DNA from: Pezicula radicicola
Taxonomy: Eukaryota > Ascomycota > Leotiomycetes > Helotiales > Dermateaceae
Assembly: GCA_003008705.1 (NCBI GenBank)
Contig: PDUO01000009.1
Span: 868,001-932,000, forward strand
Direction of reading: 5' to 3'
DNA: 64,000 nt
The first letter of the stretch is position 1, and the number at the start of each line of letters is the position of its first letter. Under the pieces are notes generated by a model. The model had not been told where the DNA came from, did no database searches, and saw only the letters and a list, made by a program, of their open reading frames with translations. Below are positions 12,578 through 22,863 of this stretch, piece by piece. Position numbers and translations under genes: made by a program.

Positions 12578-15067
12578 TCAATTATCCTCATCATCAGAGT
12601 CCGCAAACATATCTACAGCTCTCGGTCTCCTCCTCACTTGCCCAGCTGTAGTAGGTTCCGTAGTATTATCTCCTTTTGCCTGTGAGGGTGGAGCAGAGGG
12701 AGTTGGTGGTTTATCCTCCATTTCTTTAGATTCCGTAGCTGCGGCTGAATAATCTAATGGTGAGCCCGGAGGAGAATCTTCCATGGGCACGCCATCCACA
12801 TCTTCATCGTCTTCATCCATGGGTTCGCCATCAACATCTTCGTCCATAGGTTCGCCATCCACATTCTCTTCCTCTTCTGCGTGTCCAACTTTAGCGGGAG
12901 AAGGAGAAGCCGCAACCTCAACGGCCTTCCATCTACTCTCCCCTTTCTTCTTCTCCTTCTCTAATTCCTCTCGTTTCTTGGCTATTTCTTCGTCTTTGGC
13001 GAGTAATGGTGGATCATTGAAGACCTTTACGAAGAAATCTTGGCTTTGTTGTGGGAAGACACACCAGCCCTCCCAGAGACTTAGTATGTTTCCTACGCTT
13101 CTTTTCCATTTCTCGGCTCGTAAACGGCCCCAGTTCAATTTTTTTTCCATGCGTCCTAGCTTCTCGAAGACTTGTCTTTGTTTGAGTGCTGTTTCGAATA
13201 GTTGGCGATACCGCCATGCGTGTCTGACGCCGGAGGTAGAAGAGGATGAGAGGATATCTGAGATGATATATATACCAATCAAACTCGCCGAACTCGTATC
13301 CTCTTCTTCATCGTCTTTTGGAGTTGGGTCATCATCTCCACTTGACTTAGGCTCTTTGTCCTTCCGGCGATCAGGGTTGGCTGAAGTGTAGGCAAATGGC
13401 TTCTCGACGTTAGACACAATTGCTTGCACAACTTCGTCCGCACCTCGGCCTGCATGTGTGATGGCAAAAGCCGTAACCCGTGCTACATCACCCTTACGGA
13501 GTTTGCCTGTACTGGTTGGGAGGCGCGAGAGGAGGTGCGTTAATTTTGCTTTTTCAAGTGGGTTGAGATACGCTTTTCCATCCTCGTTCAATGTGCTTGC
13601 ATCAGGAGGACCACCACTGTGATGTTGACGCCGTGCTCCCTCATCACCAGAGTCATCTTCGTCTGAAGAGTTATACTCAGAGTCCGAGATGAATTCGTCG
13701 AGGCGAGTTGTGTATTCATATGCTAGTGATGAATCGGGGGATTTCCACGCAGAGCTGCCTTCGAACAGTGGTAGATATTTACCTTGCCCTCGACGAGTTT
13801 GCGAGCCGGTGAGAACTTCCCATAGGCGCCAACGGTACCATACACCACCTGTACTTCTAGGATCCCATAGCCAAGCCCACTTTTCTTCTTTCTGCACATC
13901 TGGTCTGCTCATGAGTAGAGCTTCAAATTCCGGTCCATGAGTGAGTAGTGATTCGATGACTTTGTGAATGAGCTTTAATTCCTTAATATCTCGAGGCGCC
14001 TGTACAGGGACATGTAGCGGTGGCCCACGGTTAGTCTGGCCCGGTCCTGCAGGGGCATAAGAGGTTGGCGGTGCAAAACCTCTCTGGTGTGGAGGTGGTG
14101 CATGCCCTCTCCCGGCGGGAGCTATGACTACTGGCTTCGCCCCAAATGGTTGAGAGGCCATTGATGTTCCAAGAGACGGTAGAGGCGCTGAGGAAGATAT
14201 AGCAGCAGAAGATAGATGCCTATGTAGCGAAAGATAATGGCCATGGCCTAGGTATCTGTTCTGCAATGTGTTGACCGCAGCGTCGATGTCGTTGGCAGCC
14301 GTATCCTTCGCCAAGGTGACAATTGCAGACATCGATTTCCTCTCCGAGTGAGCGCCAGGTCCAGAAGGTGGTAGGATACGAACGGCATCCACCGTCAAAT
14401 TAGAAGGCAAAAGGGCCTTAATAACAGCCGGCGATGTCCCAGGAGGTAGAGATGCCAGGCGCAATGTAGGCTTAGGAATAGCCCTATCCTCCGCTCTTCC
14501 ACCACCAATACCCTCATCTTCACCATCCTCCATTCTTAATGCCTTGCTAGGAGGCGATGGATGATCATAATCATCAAACGCCAACAGCCCTCTGTCATCC
14601 CTCCTCCGTCCCATAGGTTCCTGCTGAAAGCCCTCATGCGTTCTCTTCTTTGACAAGCTCATAGGCGGCGGTCCCAAACTACCCGGCCCACTACCAAGGC
14701 CCCCTCTCCCACCACCAAAGCCCCTTCCGACAGCAGGTCCCGTTGGTACAGAGTTGGAAGTAGTGAAATGTCGTTTCGGTGGGCCGCTGAATCCTGCATT
14801 CCCAAATCTGCCTCCGTCATCTTGTCTGAATCCTCCTCCACCACCACCACCTCCTCCTCCTCCGGGCAGACCAGGTATATCTTCATCATCGAATGACTTC
14901 ACAAAGTCCTCATAGACAGCTGCGGTCTCTGCTTCCTCACGCAGACGTTTCGCTTCAGCCTCTGCTTTCTGGCGCTCGAAGAGGGACTTCTTGGTCGGTC
15001 CTTGAAGTTTATTCTCTATATCAGGAAACTCCTTTATTTTCTGTTTATCTTTCTTATTTTCCATCAT
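12578..15067 (-). CDS. U2 snRNP-associated SURP-motif splicing factor (SR140/U2SURP-like)
   Basis: SR140 proteins accompany the U2 snRNP and link splicing to RNA polymerase II. One uninterrupted frame encodes 829 residues. The N-terminal segment KAEAEAKRLREEAETAAVYE, then DFVKSFDDED, is the family signature. A glycine-rich stretch follows. The RRM-like region is about residues 199-289 (LRLASLPPGTSPAVIKALLP), the SURP module about 358-415 (LIHKVIESLLTHGPEFEALL) and the CID about 500-686 (AIVSNVEKPFAY, IGIYIISDIL, WEGWCVFPQQ). The acidic tail contains a tandem DGEPMDED-type repeat, three copies near 12775-12860. Two adjacent ATGs open the frame (MMENKK). The gene shares a 316-nt divergent spacer with the flavoenzyme at 15384. 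Confidence 0.92.
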   Translation of the reverse strand: MMENKKDKQKIKEFPDIENKLQGPTKKSLFERQKAEAEAKRLREEAETAAVYEDFVKSFDDEDIPGLPGGGGGGGGGGGFRQDDGGRFGNAGFSGPPKRHFTTSNSVPTGPAVGRGFGGGRGGLGSGPGSLGPPPMSLSKKRTHEGFQQEPMGRRRDDRGLLAFDDYDHPSPPSKALRMEDGEDEGIGGGRAEDRAIPKPTLRLASLPPGTSPAVIKALLPSNLTVDAVRILPPSGPGAHSERKSMSAIVTLAKDTAANDIDAAVNTLQNRYLGHGHYLSLHRHLSSAAISSSAPLPSLGTSMASQPFGAKPVVIAPAGRGHAPPPHQRGFAPPTSYAPAGPGQTNRGPPLHVPVQAPRDIKELKLIHKVIESLLTHGPEFEALLMSRPDVQKEEKWAWLWDPRSTGGVWYRWRLWEVLTGSQTRRGQGKYLPLFEGSSAWKSPDSSLAYEYTTRLDEFISDSEYNSSDEDDSGDEGARRQHHSGGPPDASTLNEDGKAYLNPLEKAKLTHLLSRLPTSTGKLRKGDVARVTAFAITHAGRGADEVVQAIVSNVEKPFAYTSANPDRRKDKEPKSSGDDDPTPKDDEEEDTSSASLIGIYIISDILSSSSTSGVRHAWRYRQLFETALKQRQVFEKLGRMEKKLNWGRLRAEKWKRSVGNILSLWEGWCVFPQQSQDFFVKVFNDPPLLAKDEEIAKKREELEKEKKKGESRWKAVEVAASPSPAKVGHAEEEENVDGEPMDEDVDGEPMDEDDEDVDGVPMEDSPPGSPLDYSAAATESKEMEDKPPTPSAPPSQAKGDNTTEPTTAGQVRRRPRAVDMFADSDDEDN

Positions 15068-15383
15068 GATTGCATGTTTCGGTGTGTCGATAGAGCCGTG
15101 TTTTTAGACTGGGAGGGAGGGCTCACTTCATTTCGCGACTTGTGATATCACACTAACTTCAACTCTGCCAAGCCATGCCAAGCCCTTCCAGAGACAAGGC
15201 TGACACCATTCCCCCCACTATTCATGTACAAAGGACGGGGAACTAACAGTATGTACCACACATTTGACAAACAGACCAAAGGATACTCACCACGCCATTT
15301 CTCGCAAGTTCACATAAAGCTAAGTACATCTCTCTTTTAAATCCCCTTCTTCTCCTCTCTACTTCAATCCATCAATTTCCAAT
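15068..15383. promoter_or_regulatory. Compact divergent promoter (SR140-like / flavin oxidase)
   Basis: Only 316 nt separate the two start codons, so both promoters and leaders are packed here. The right part, just before the oxidase ATG, is CT-rich (about 15330-15375). I could not place a convincing TATA box. Confidence 0.5.
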
Positions 15384-16700
15384 ATGGCCTCACCAAATCC
15401 CATCCCTAAATCAATCCTGATTGTAGGATCTGGTGTCTTCGGCCTCAGCACAGCTTACTCACTCGCCCTAAACCCCAAGTACATATCAACAATAATCACA
15501 GTCCTCGACCGCTCACCATTCCCCTCGCCAGATGGCTCCAGCATCGATACATCACGTATCATCCGCGCCGATTACAGCGATCCGGCCTACGCGTCACTAG
15601 CCGCGCTCGCACAAGAAGAATGGCGGAAACAAGGACCTGATGACCTCGGAGGTGAAGGCCGATATTCGGAGAGTGGATTGGCATTGGTTGCTAATAAGGG
15701 AGAGCAGGGTGAAGATTATGTGAGGCATAGTTTTGAGAATGTTCTAGGTATAATGGGGGAAGGTGATGTGGTGGAGTTGGGGGATAGTGAGAAGATTGCG
15801 AAGGAGGTTGGGACGGGTGGTGGGACTGGGAGTTGGGGGTATGTAAACAGACGGAGTGGGTGGGCAGATGCGGAGGCCAGTATGAGGTGGTTGAGGAGGA
15901 AGGTTGAGGGCACCAATCGAGTGAAATTCGTACTTGGACAAGCGGAGAACTTGGTTACTGAGGGCAAGAAAGTAACCGGTGTCAGGTTGGATGACGGGAG
16001 TATTATGAGCGCTGGGTTGGTCGTTTTGGCTACGGGTGCTTGGACGGGAAAGCTGGTTAATCTGACAGGAAGAGCTATGGCTACAGGTCAGGTACTGGTG
16101 TACTTGGATATCACGGAGAAAGAGCAGCAGCAATTGAGCAAAATGCCCGTTTTACTAAACATGAGCACAGGACTCTTCATAATCCCACCAGCGAACAACG
16201 TCCTCAAGGTTGCTAGGCACGCTTACGGCTACTCGAATCCAATTCAGATTCCCGATCCTTCTGGCTCAGGCAACATGATCGAAGTCAGTCTGCCAAAAAC
16301 CACGAGAGATGACCCACTGCAATGGGTGCCAGCAGAGGGGGAAGCAGCCTGCAGAGCAGCGCTCGCAGAGATGGTGCCCACGTTGGCAAACCGGCCCTTT
16401 AAACAAGCTAGAATATGCTGGTATACCGATACACCTAATGGTGACTTCTTGATCACATATCATCCAGACTATGAAGGTCTCTTCTTGGCTACAGGAGGAA
16501 GTGGGCATGGGTTTAAGTTTCTGCCAAATATTGGGGACAAGATTGTGGACACCATTGATGGAAGATGCCCACCCGAGTTTAAAGAGAAATGGGCCTGGCC
16601 AAGAGAGCAAGTGGACAAGGTTGTGACCGAAGATGGCTCGAGAGGTGGCCAACCTGGCATGATTTTGGAGACAGAATTCAATAAGGGAAGCAGGTTATGA
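15384..16700 (+). CDS. FAD-dependent amine oxidase, sarcosine/saccharopine oxidase type, peroxisomal
   Basis: DAO-family flavoenzymes of this type oxidise secondary amines such as sarcosine, pipecolate, saccharopine or fructosyl amino acids, releasing hydrogen peroxide. The intronless frame encodes 438 residues. The N-terminal dinucleotide fold is ILIVGSGVFGLSTAYSLA, followed by an acidic LDRSPFP at the end of the second strand. The C-terminal segment CWYTDTPNGDFLITYHPDY, then GGSGHGFKF, matches the monomeric sarcosine oxidase family. Cys345 corresponds to the cysteine that holds FAD covalently in that family. The protein ends in SRL, a type 1 peroxisomal signal, consistent with peroxide production in peroxisomes. 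The substrate cannot be told from sequence alone. Confidence 0.88.
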   Translation: MASPNPIPKSILIVGSGVFGLSTAYSLALNPKYISTIITVLDRSPFPSPDGSSIDTSRIIRADYSDPAYASLAALAQEEWRKQGPDDLGGEGRYSESGLALVANKGEQGEDYVRHSFENVLGIMGEGDVVELGDSEKIAKEVGTGGGTGSWGYVNRRSGWADAEASMRWLRRKVEGTNRVKFVLGQAENLVTEGKKVTGVRLDDGSIMSAGLVVLATGAWTGKLVNLTGRAMATGQVLVYLDITEKEQQQLSKMPVLLNMSTGLFIIPPANNVLKVARHAYGYSNPIQIPDPSGSGNMIEVSLPKTTRDDPLQWVPAEGEAACRAALAEMVPTLANRPFKQARICWYTDTPNGDFLITYHPDYEGLFLATGGSGHGFKFLPNIGDKIVDTIDGRCPPEFKEKWAWPREQVDKVVTEDGSRGGQPGMILETEFNKGSRL

Positions 16701-17475
16701 GTCCCGAAACTGCAGGTACACAGTTGAACTAATGGGTGAAATGGATCTCCAATATAGTTTCCTCTTGAGGCACCAAGCAGAGTAATTCTTACAAGCACTC
16801 AAGACCAGAGGTCGCGTTATAACAGGGTCATCATATTAATGATCTGTGGTTGAATTGGTCTATCTCAATGAAGAGCAAATCTATGACAGTCCAATGCGAG
16901 CAGCATAAGTGTTCGCAGATGTGAATCCACTACTAACAGTAAAGAGCAACGGAAAGCAAAGGTCCTGTCCCACAAATTACGAGGCCAGCCAAGACGTCAA
17001 GCGTTCGTCTGCTGCCTCCTAAACCTCACTTGCTACTAAGCCTCTGTATCTTCCTTTAATGGAAGTGGGGCAACTACTTCTGACTATGAAAAACTCTCTG
17101 GCCGAAGCAAATTATGACGGCATCTTCGACCTGCGCACATGCCATCGCGAAGCAGACGTGTGCAATCTATGTATCTTCTGAAAAGCAGGCCATGCTAAAA
17201 ACCAAATGTAGAGAGCCATCTGAACTCTTTCCTTGAACGCCGGGGCAATGCAGAACGGGACAACGGGACAAAAGAACGACTACCGCAAGACGCAATGACT
17301 TGTCAAGGCGGTGAGGGGGGGTCGTCGCATTATGTCAAAGGCTTTTGAAATATTCATGATATCGTGAGATCGAGAGTACTTGTACAATGATGGATATGGA
17401 GATATGTTGGTACACCGAACGGTAGAGTAGGGTGGAGTGATCGGACCGCTGGTGCAAATCGTGGCCGCAACCAGA
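16701..17475. other. Convergent spacer, no gene seen
   Basis: This 0.8 kb separates the convergent oxidase and TBP genes and presumably holds both 3' untranslated regions. No long open frame or RNA gene is seen. Confidence 0.4.
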
Positions 17476-18414
17476 TTAGACTTTCTTGAAATCTAGGTGG
17501 ATGTTAGCACGTTCATGTTAGTTCGAATGAAAGAATAAGTTTACCTTGCAAGACAGGGTAGATCATCTCGAAGGCCTGGTAAATTTCTTCACGGACTTTC
17601 GCACCGGTCAAGACAATCTTGCCACTGACGAAGATCAAGAGGACGATCTTAGGCTTGATCATTCGGTAGATGAGACCAGGGAACAACTCAGGCTCGTAAG
17701 AGCTGAAATTGTGATGGCGAGATGCAAGACCTTCCAAGCGAATGGGGAACTTGATGTCGCAAGAGCCAACAATGTTCTGGATCTTGAAGTCCGTGAACTT
17801 TGCGTTGAAGCCGAGCTTCTGAATGATACGAGCATACTTTCGTGAAGCAAGCTTCGAATCATCCTCCGACTTTGCACCAGTAACGACCATCTTGCCAGAG
17901 GCGAAGATCAAAGCAGTAGTCTTGGGTTCGCGAATGCGCATGATAACAGCGGCAAATCGCTAAACTGGTTAGCAAAAAGAAAAAGATTGGTGCATCCTAG
18001 TGTCAGCAAGTACCTTTGGGTTGTATTCAGCATTTCTAGCATGAAGGGCGATCGTCTTAAGATCCAAACGGCAATCGAGATTGACCGTGGCAACGATGTT
18101 TCTTATGCAAGATAAGCCTCATGAATAGAAAATGAGGCTTGGGGGTATACATACTGCAAGGTAGGAACAATACCAGACACACCCTGTGTTGCGCCAGGGG
18201 TCGCAGCAGGAGTCGCGGGTGTCACCCCATTGCCATTCTGAGCTTGACCTTGCTGCTGACCATTCACTTGACCGTTCTTCTGACCGTTCTGCTTGTCTGC
18301 CTCTGAGGATGGAGGAGTCAAGTCACCAGCACCACCTGGGAAGGACAGAGAGCCGGGCGCGATGAAGTTCTTAGCCTGGACTGCGGTGGAAGGATGTGTT
18401 TGTATTTGCTCCAT
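17476..18414 (-). CDS. TATA-binding protein (TBP)
   Basis: TBP is the promoter-recognition core used by RNA polymerases I, II and III. Four exons fit exactly: 18414-18155, 18101-18014, 17959-17545 and a last exon of only 17 nt, 17492-17476, encoding the end of VLQDFKKV. The protein has 259 residues. The variable N-terminus (about 80 residues) is rich in Gln, Gly and Asn. The two-repeat saddle follows: [20 protein letters not shown], the [20 protein letters not shown] motif, [20 protein letters not shown], and [22 protein letters not shown]-contacting Phe residues and the VVTGAK/VLTGAK turns are intact. Intron borders GTATGT/AAG, GTACTT/TAG and GTAAAC/TAG all keep frame. Confidence 0.97.
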
Positions 18415-21400
18415 CTTGAATGATGGGATGCGATGAGCGAAGTTGTTTGTTTGAGTAAGGAGCAGGTCTGGTAGGGAAGATGTCAGATCGAGGGAGTTAT
18501 GTTTGAGGTAGTTCGAGAAAGCGTGGTGCGCGATACTCGAAGTCGGGGCTTAAATAGAGGTGAAGGTGAGGGTGAATGTGGATGTGAATATGAAGAGGGG
18601 AGATTTGCGGTGGCAGATGGGGGGAAAAGATCTGCCTTGCGCGCGCGCGCCGAGAAAGGGTTTGTCGTACCGTTTGCGGGAGATGAACAACTCAATGTCT
18701 CCCCTACAGTCGCTGCTCGACGATGATAATAGATCCTGATCTGCTGATCGCAACCGTCTACGAGTGTGATTAAGAAGTGCGGAAGGTCAAGTATCGCCGG
18801 CGCAAGTTTGCGACGATGTCAATGACGTTTGTCGCAGGGAACAGAGAGCGCAAAAGCAAGCGACTTTTGGCTTTTCACGAGATCCGTTCGGCTCGCGTGC
18901 AGTTCAGCGCTGGTAAATAGTAAGAAGGTAAATGAATGTCTTGACCAGAGCACTGTGATCTGTGCACTGTGTGGTGTTGCGTGCGGGGTGTGGTGGGTGA
19001 AGGGTGAAATGTGAAGTGGGTGTGATGAGGTGAGATGAGGTGAGATGTGGTGGAAATGGAAGGACGGTGTTCACAGCCACTTCAAGATTTTAGCGAGAGG
19101 ATCAAAAAAGTCGGAGTGCGAGGGGAAGGGCTCTCTTAAGTATTCCGCGCGAAATGAGGCACCCAATTTCTGGTCAGGCTGCAACCAGCGTTTTCCTGCC
19201 AGCTTACGCACTAGTCAAATACCGGACCAACGCTAAATGCAGCGCACCCAATCACCGCCATTCTAAGTGGCTGCGACTCAGGATGCCCCTGCTTATGGCC
19301 CCCTTGAAACGCTCTCTTTGGGCGTCCTTGGGTCCCCCTGGCTCTCCTTTTTTCATGGAGAAGAGAAAGATAAGAAAAGATCCAAGGTTCAATCAAGGCT
19401 TACTAACGCCGCCAGATAACCGTGCGCGCTTCTCTGTCGACATGATATGGACATAAACAAAACTTTAACTTCCAAGACCCCTTTTTTGCTTGTTTTGACC
19501 CTTTCTCCCTTTCTCTTCCATCCTCTTCTTGCATCTCCCACCACACACACATCATTGCGACTCGATCGACGGCGGTTCACACGAGTCCAAGCGACAAGAG
19601 AAAAGAGGTCTATTCTGCTGCAGCCACTACCACCACGAGACAGTATCACCGTCATTTCTCTGTCGAAGACATATTTTTCGAATCAAAAGGGAGTCGCCAT
19701 GATGACGCTACCACCACCACTCCCTTCCTCCTCCCTTCCTCCTCCCTGGCCCCAACCCCGACGCTATCCGATTCCTCGACAAAACCTACAAACATAACAA
19801 CCTGTCCTTTCCCTCGCCACCAAATCCACCACGGTTCAGTCCACCTCTCTGTAACTTTAGCACCAGCCCAGCCCAGCCCTGTCTGACTCGATTCCTCACC
19901 GTCCAAGCCTTGCGCGTTGCGACATCTTCATGCGATGATAAATCAAGAATAAGGTATCCTACAGCAAAACTGTAAAGTATCACAAAAATGCAACATATTA
20001 TTGCGCGCTTTGGAGAGAGTTTTTCCAGAAGGCTATGGGGGTGAGCTGAGGGTCTATTGGGGAGGGTGGCTGCTGATTTTGCGCATGGATTTTCCTGTCT
20101 CGAAATGGGTGCAAGCGATGAGTCACCTGCCTTGACGGCCTACCATTTCGCATTGAACGATCTTTTGCCTGCAACAGATGAACCCCCAGCCTCGAGACAA
20201 CAATCTTTATGGAAGCCTGAACTGCTACATTTGCGACAGGCATCCCTTTGGATCTTCGAAAGAGTCGACAAAGGCATTTAAAATCGCGAGGAAGGCAGAT
20301 TTAATTTATTAATCTAATCCCAAGCCAGATCTTCGGTTCTTTGTGCCCTGCGCCAATGCGTAATGCGAACCACCAAGGGATAATAGGATCAGCCCCATTT
20401 TCTCGACAAAGGCAAAAACGGTATTCGGTGTCGCCTTCCCGCAGATCAGCCTAGTCGGTCAAGGATCATGAGCGATAAAATTTTCCCAAGAGCCCACCAC
20501 CAGAGCCTCACGACTCACGCATGAGAGTGCTGACTCCTTCAACCCCGCACTGTGTCAGTTCCCGACAATAATAATTCAATCCTTCTAGTGTCCACTCGTT
20601 CTACCGTATTTACGCGCGTTCGATGCTTCACCATTCAACTGGTTCGTCTGTGGTTCCGAGGCTGCGCACGGCCAGCTCGCTGCTCGCAGCCTTGGAGGGG
20701 AGGAGGGGCACTTCACTACCACAATGGCCTTCCGTCAGCGCTTAAATAAAGAACCTGAGCGATTAAAAACGTCATCACATGCCAGTCATGCCAGTCATGC
20801 CAGTCCACCAGTCCGTTCGTACACTCTTACTATTTAGTACCAATCCCAATCCTTCACCGACAGGGTGTCTTTTGAGTCTCACCGAAATCATCAAAAACAG
20901 GTTCTATGGGTTGCGGATCTTAATATCGAAGGATCGGTCCTGGATGTCGAATGTTGATATGGGGCGATGGAAAAGACAGGTTTTTGAAACTCTCTGCCAA
21001 TCGATGATGCGAGGACGTTTCCGATGATCCTTGGTAGTGCCCTCTCTAAACTCATTATCAAATCTTATAGTCGAGATTTATAGTCATTCTTGAACTTTCG
21101 CATCGTTGATAAGCTTTCGCCCACTCCGGGCTCAGCAGTCTTTGCCGCATATGCGGGCATTTCAGTCTAGTAGTCGTATTACAAACTATCAAACGTCTGC
21201 AAGTGCAGGCGAAGGTCAGCGTCTGAGTTATACCAATTGAAAATCTAAAATCGAGTCTAGCATGATACCATTTATTGACTATCAAAACCTTTTTAACCAA
21301 TGTCGACAGCAATATTCAAGCGATTCAAGTCTGGCCCAATATTGCCGAGAAACAGTGCCAGAACAGGTAAGGAGTCGCGTCTATTGGCTTTATCCAATTG

Positions 21401-21518
21401 ATTTTTCACTCTTTGCACGCACTAATTCAATCTTCTAGAAATTAGAGTATCATATGGTGTCGGGGTTCTTTTCCTAGATCATGGGCATTTATTTCATGTG
21501 CTTGAGTTACCTTGATCT
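18415..21518. other. Long intergenic region upstream of TBP
   Basis: About 3.1 kb without a gene I can support. It holds the TBP promoter; an alternating GC run lies near 18639-18650. There is a CT-rich tract about 19480-19800 with CCA/CCT-rich stretches, and a 9-mer TGCCAGTCA repeated three times at about 20779-20807. The frame 19447-19797 could encode 116 residues with a hydrophobic start, but its composition simply follows the pyrimidine tract and no domain is visible. Confidence 0.4.
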
Positions 21519-22863
21519 TTGGAACGCTCCAACATTTTTCTACCTAAGCAGCACCCCATGAAGGAACATCTTAGGGAAGCGGAAGTCGTAAGGGTTCTTG
21601 ACAGTGACGACGACTCGGAACCAATTAATACTCGCAAGCGGCCAATCTATATGGTACGGTTCTCAAAAGCATACGGATTCGGCAAAGACATCGAAGGCCC
21701 CCATCATCATTGAGTCTAGTGACGACGACGACGCAGAAATCCTTTTTCTGGAAAACCCTAGCGTCACACACAAATCCAAACCTTCTGGTCGCAACTCGGA
21801 CCGAAAGAACCATGCCCTCTTGGCTTCCGATATGTGGTCCATCGATCTAAAATACCTTGAACACCGTCGATAGGCAACAGACCTTATTGCTGTTACTGAT
21901 ACCAAAGTTCGGGAAGGCTTGTCGATGGCAACCATGAACCAACGATACCAACAACCTAATGAAGCAGCGTGTTGCGAGAAGGCGCCTTGCTTTGCGTACT
22001 TTATGACGACTCCAAAGATGATGGCGATGTGTGACGACTTGTGCATCATGTTACTAAGCTCAATTCATCCTGACGAGTTCATGTGCGTGAGTCCGACTGA
22101 TGAGATCAAGATTACATTCTTGTGAACCGATTGTACAAACCAGGATTGCACTTCTGGTCACAAGAGTACTGTGCACGAATTCGAGATGGCGTTTCATCGT
22201 TTTTAACTCTATGTTCACTTGCGGCAGGACCAAATGGGAGAGAGAATGTTGAGTATTTCGCCGAAGGGCACGGAACATGCCCACATGTATGTGGGCGTCG
22301 GTGCCTTATACCTGCGCACCAGTGCCCCGAGGACCATTCCAAGAACGTCCACACAAAAAGGCATCATAGCCTCCTTGCTCGTGGGGAACCAGTAGGTTGT
22401 GAATGAGCCGGTGTGTTTTTATCTGAGAGAAGATCCGGATACACAGAATCCCTTACGACGGCTATACACCCTGGATTTTTCAAAGGGCTTTTCAAAAATT
22501 AATCTCAACATATCCGCAACATTATTTTCGCCTGGAGCTGTGACAAACAAAGCGCCCAAGGACAAATCAAAGCTGCTATTTCTCCCACCAGCAACATTTG
22601 TCAAAGTTGTCGAGCGTATGGAGCTCGTCGTTGCTGAGTACCCGGCGGATACAATCCCCTCTTACACGGATTTTCTGCCATTTTGCTGCCCCTTCGACAA
22701 GGGCGATAAGTCGTTCTACATTCTAGGTCATTTGAAGAATCGCATGGAGACGCATAGATTCGCTTTGACTCAGGACCAAAGCAACCAACTCAAGCCATAT
22801 CTGTGTTGGATTTGCTTCAAGCGCCATCAGTCATTAACCACACTAAAGGCGGATATAAAGTAG
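21519..22863 (+). CDS. Unrecognised Cys/His-rich gene, multi-exon or decaying
   Basis: Several open stretches on the plus strand look coding but lie in two frames. The first (21519-21713) contains VVRVLDSDDDSEP. The next (from 21598) contains PIIIESSDDDDAE and runs to a stop at 21873. A continuation (about 21919-22086) ends EFMC. A 57-nt segment 22087-22143 has GTGAGT and CAG ends, and removing it deletes an in-frame stop and joins EFMC to DCTSGHKST. A Cys/His-rich segment (CPHVCGRRCLIPAHQCPEDH, about 22277-22337) lies in another frame, and a 154-residue frame 22399-22863 closes the locus. I could not build one continuous model, so either small introns are missed or the gene has frameshifts. 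The hydrophobic-acidic stretches resemble SUMO-interacting motifs. No family is recognised. Confidence 0.35.

Noticed and set aside
12783..13391. 202-residue Ser-rich frame opposite the SR140-like gene
   Set aside because: It is the antisense shadow of the acidic C-terminal repeats of the real gene.
19447..19797. 116-residue plus-strand frame with hydrophobic start upstream of TBP
   Set aside because: Its Leu/Pro/Ser/Thr composition just reflects a pyrimidine-rich tract, no domain is seen, and an antisense frame is equally open.
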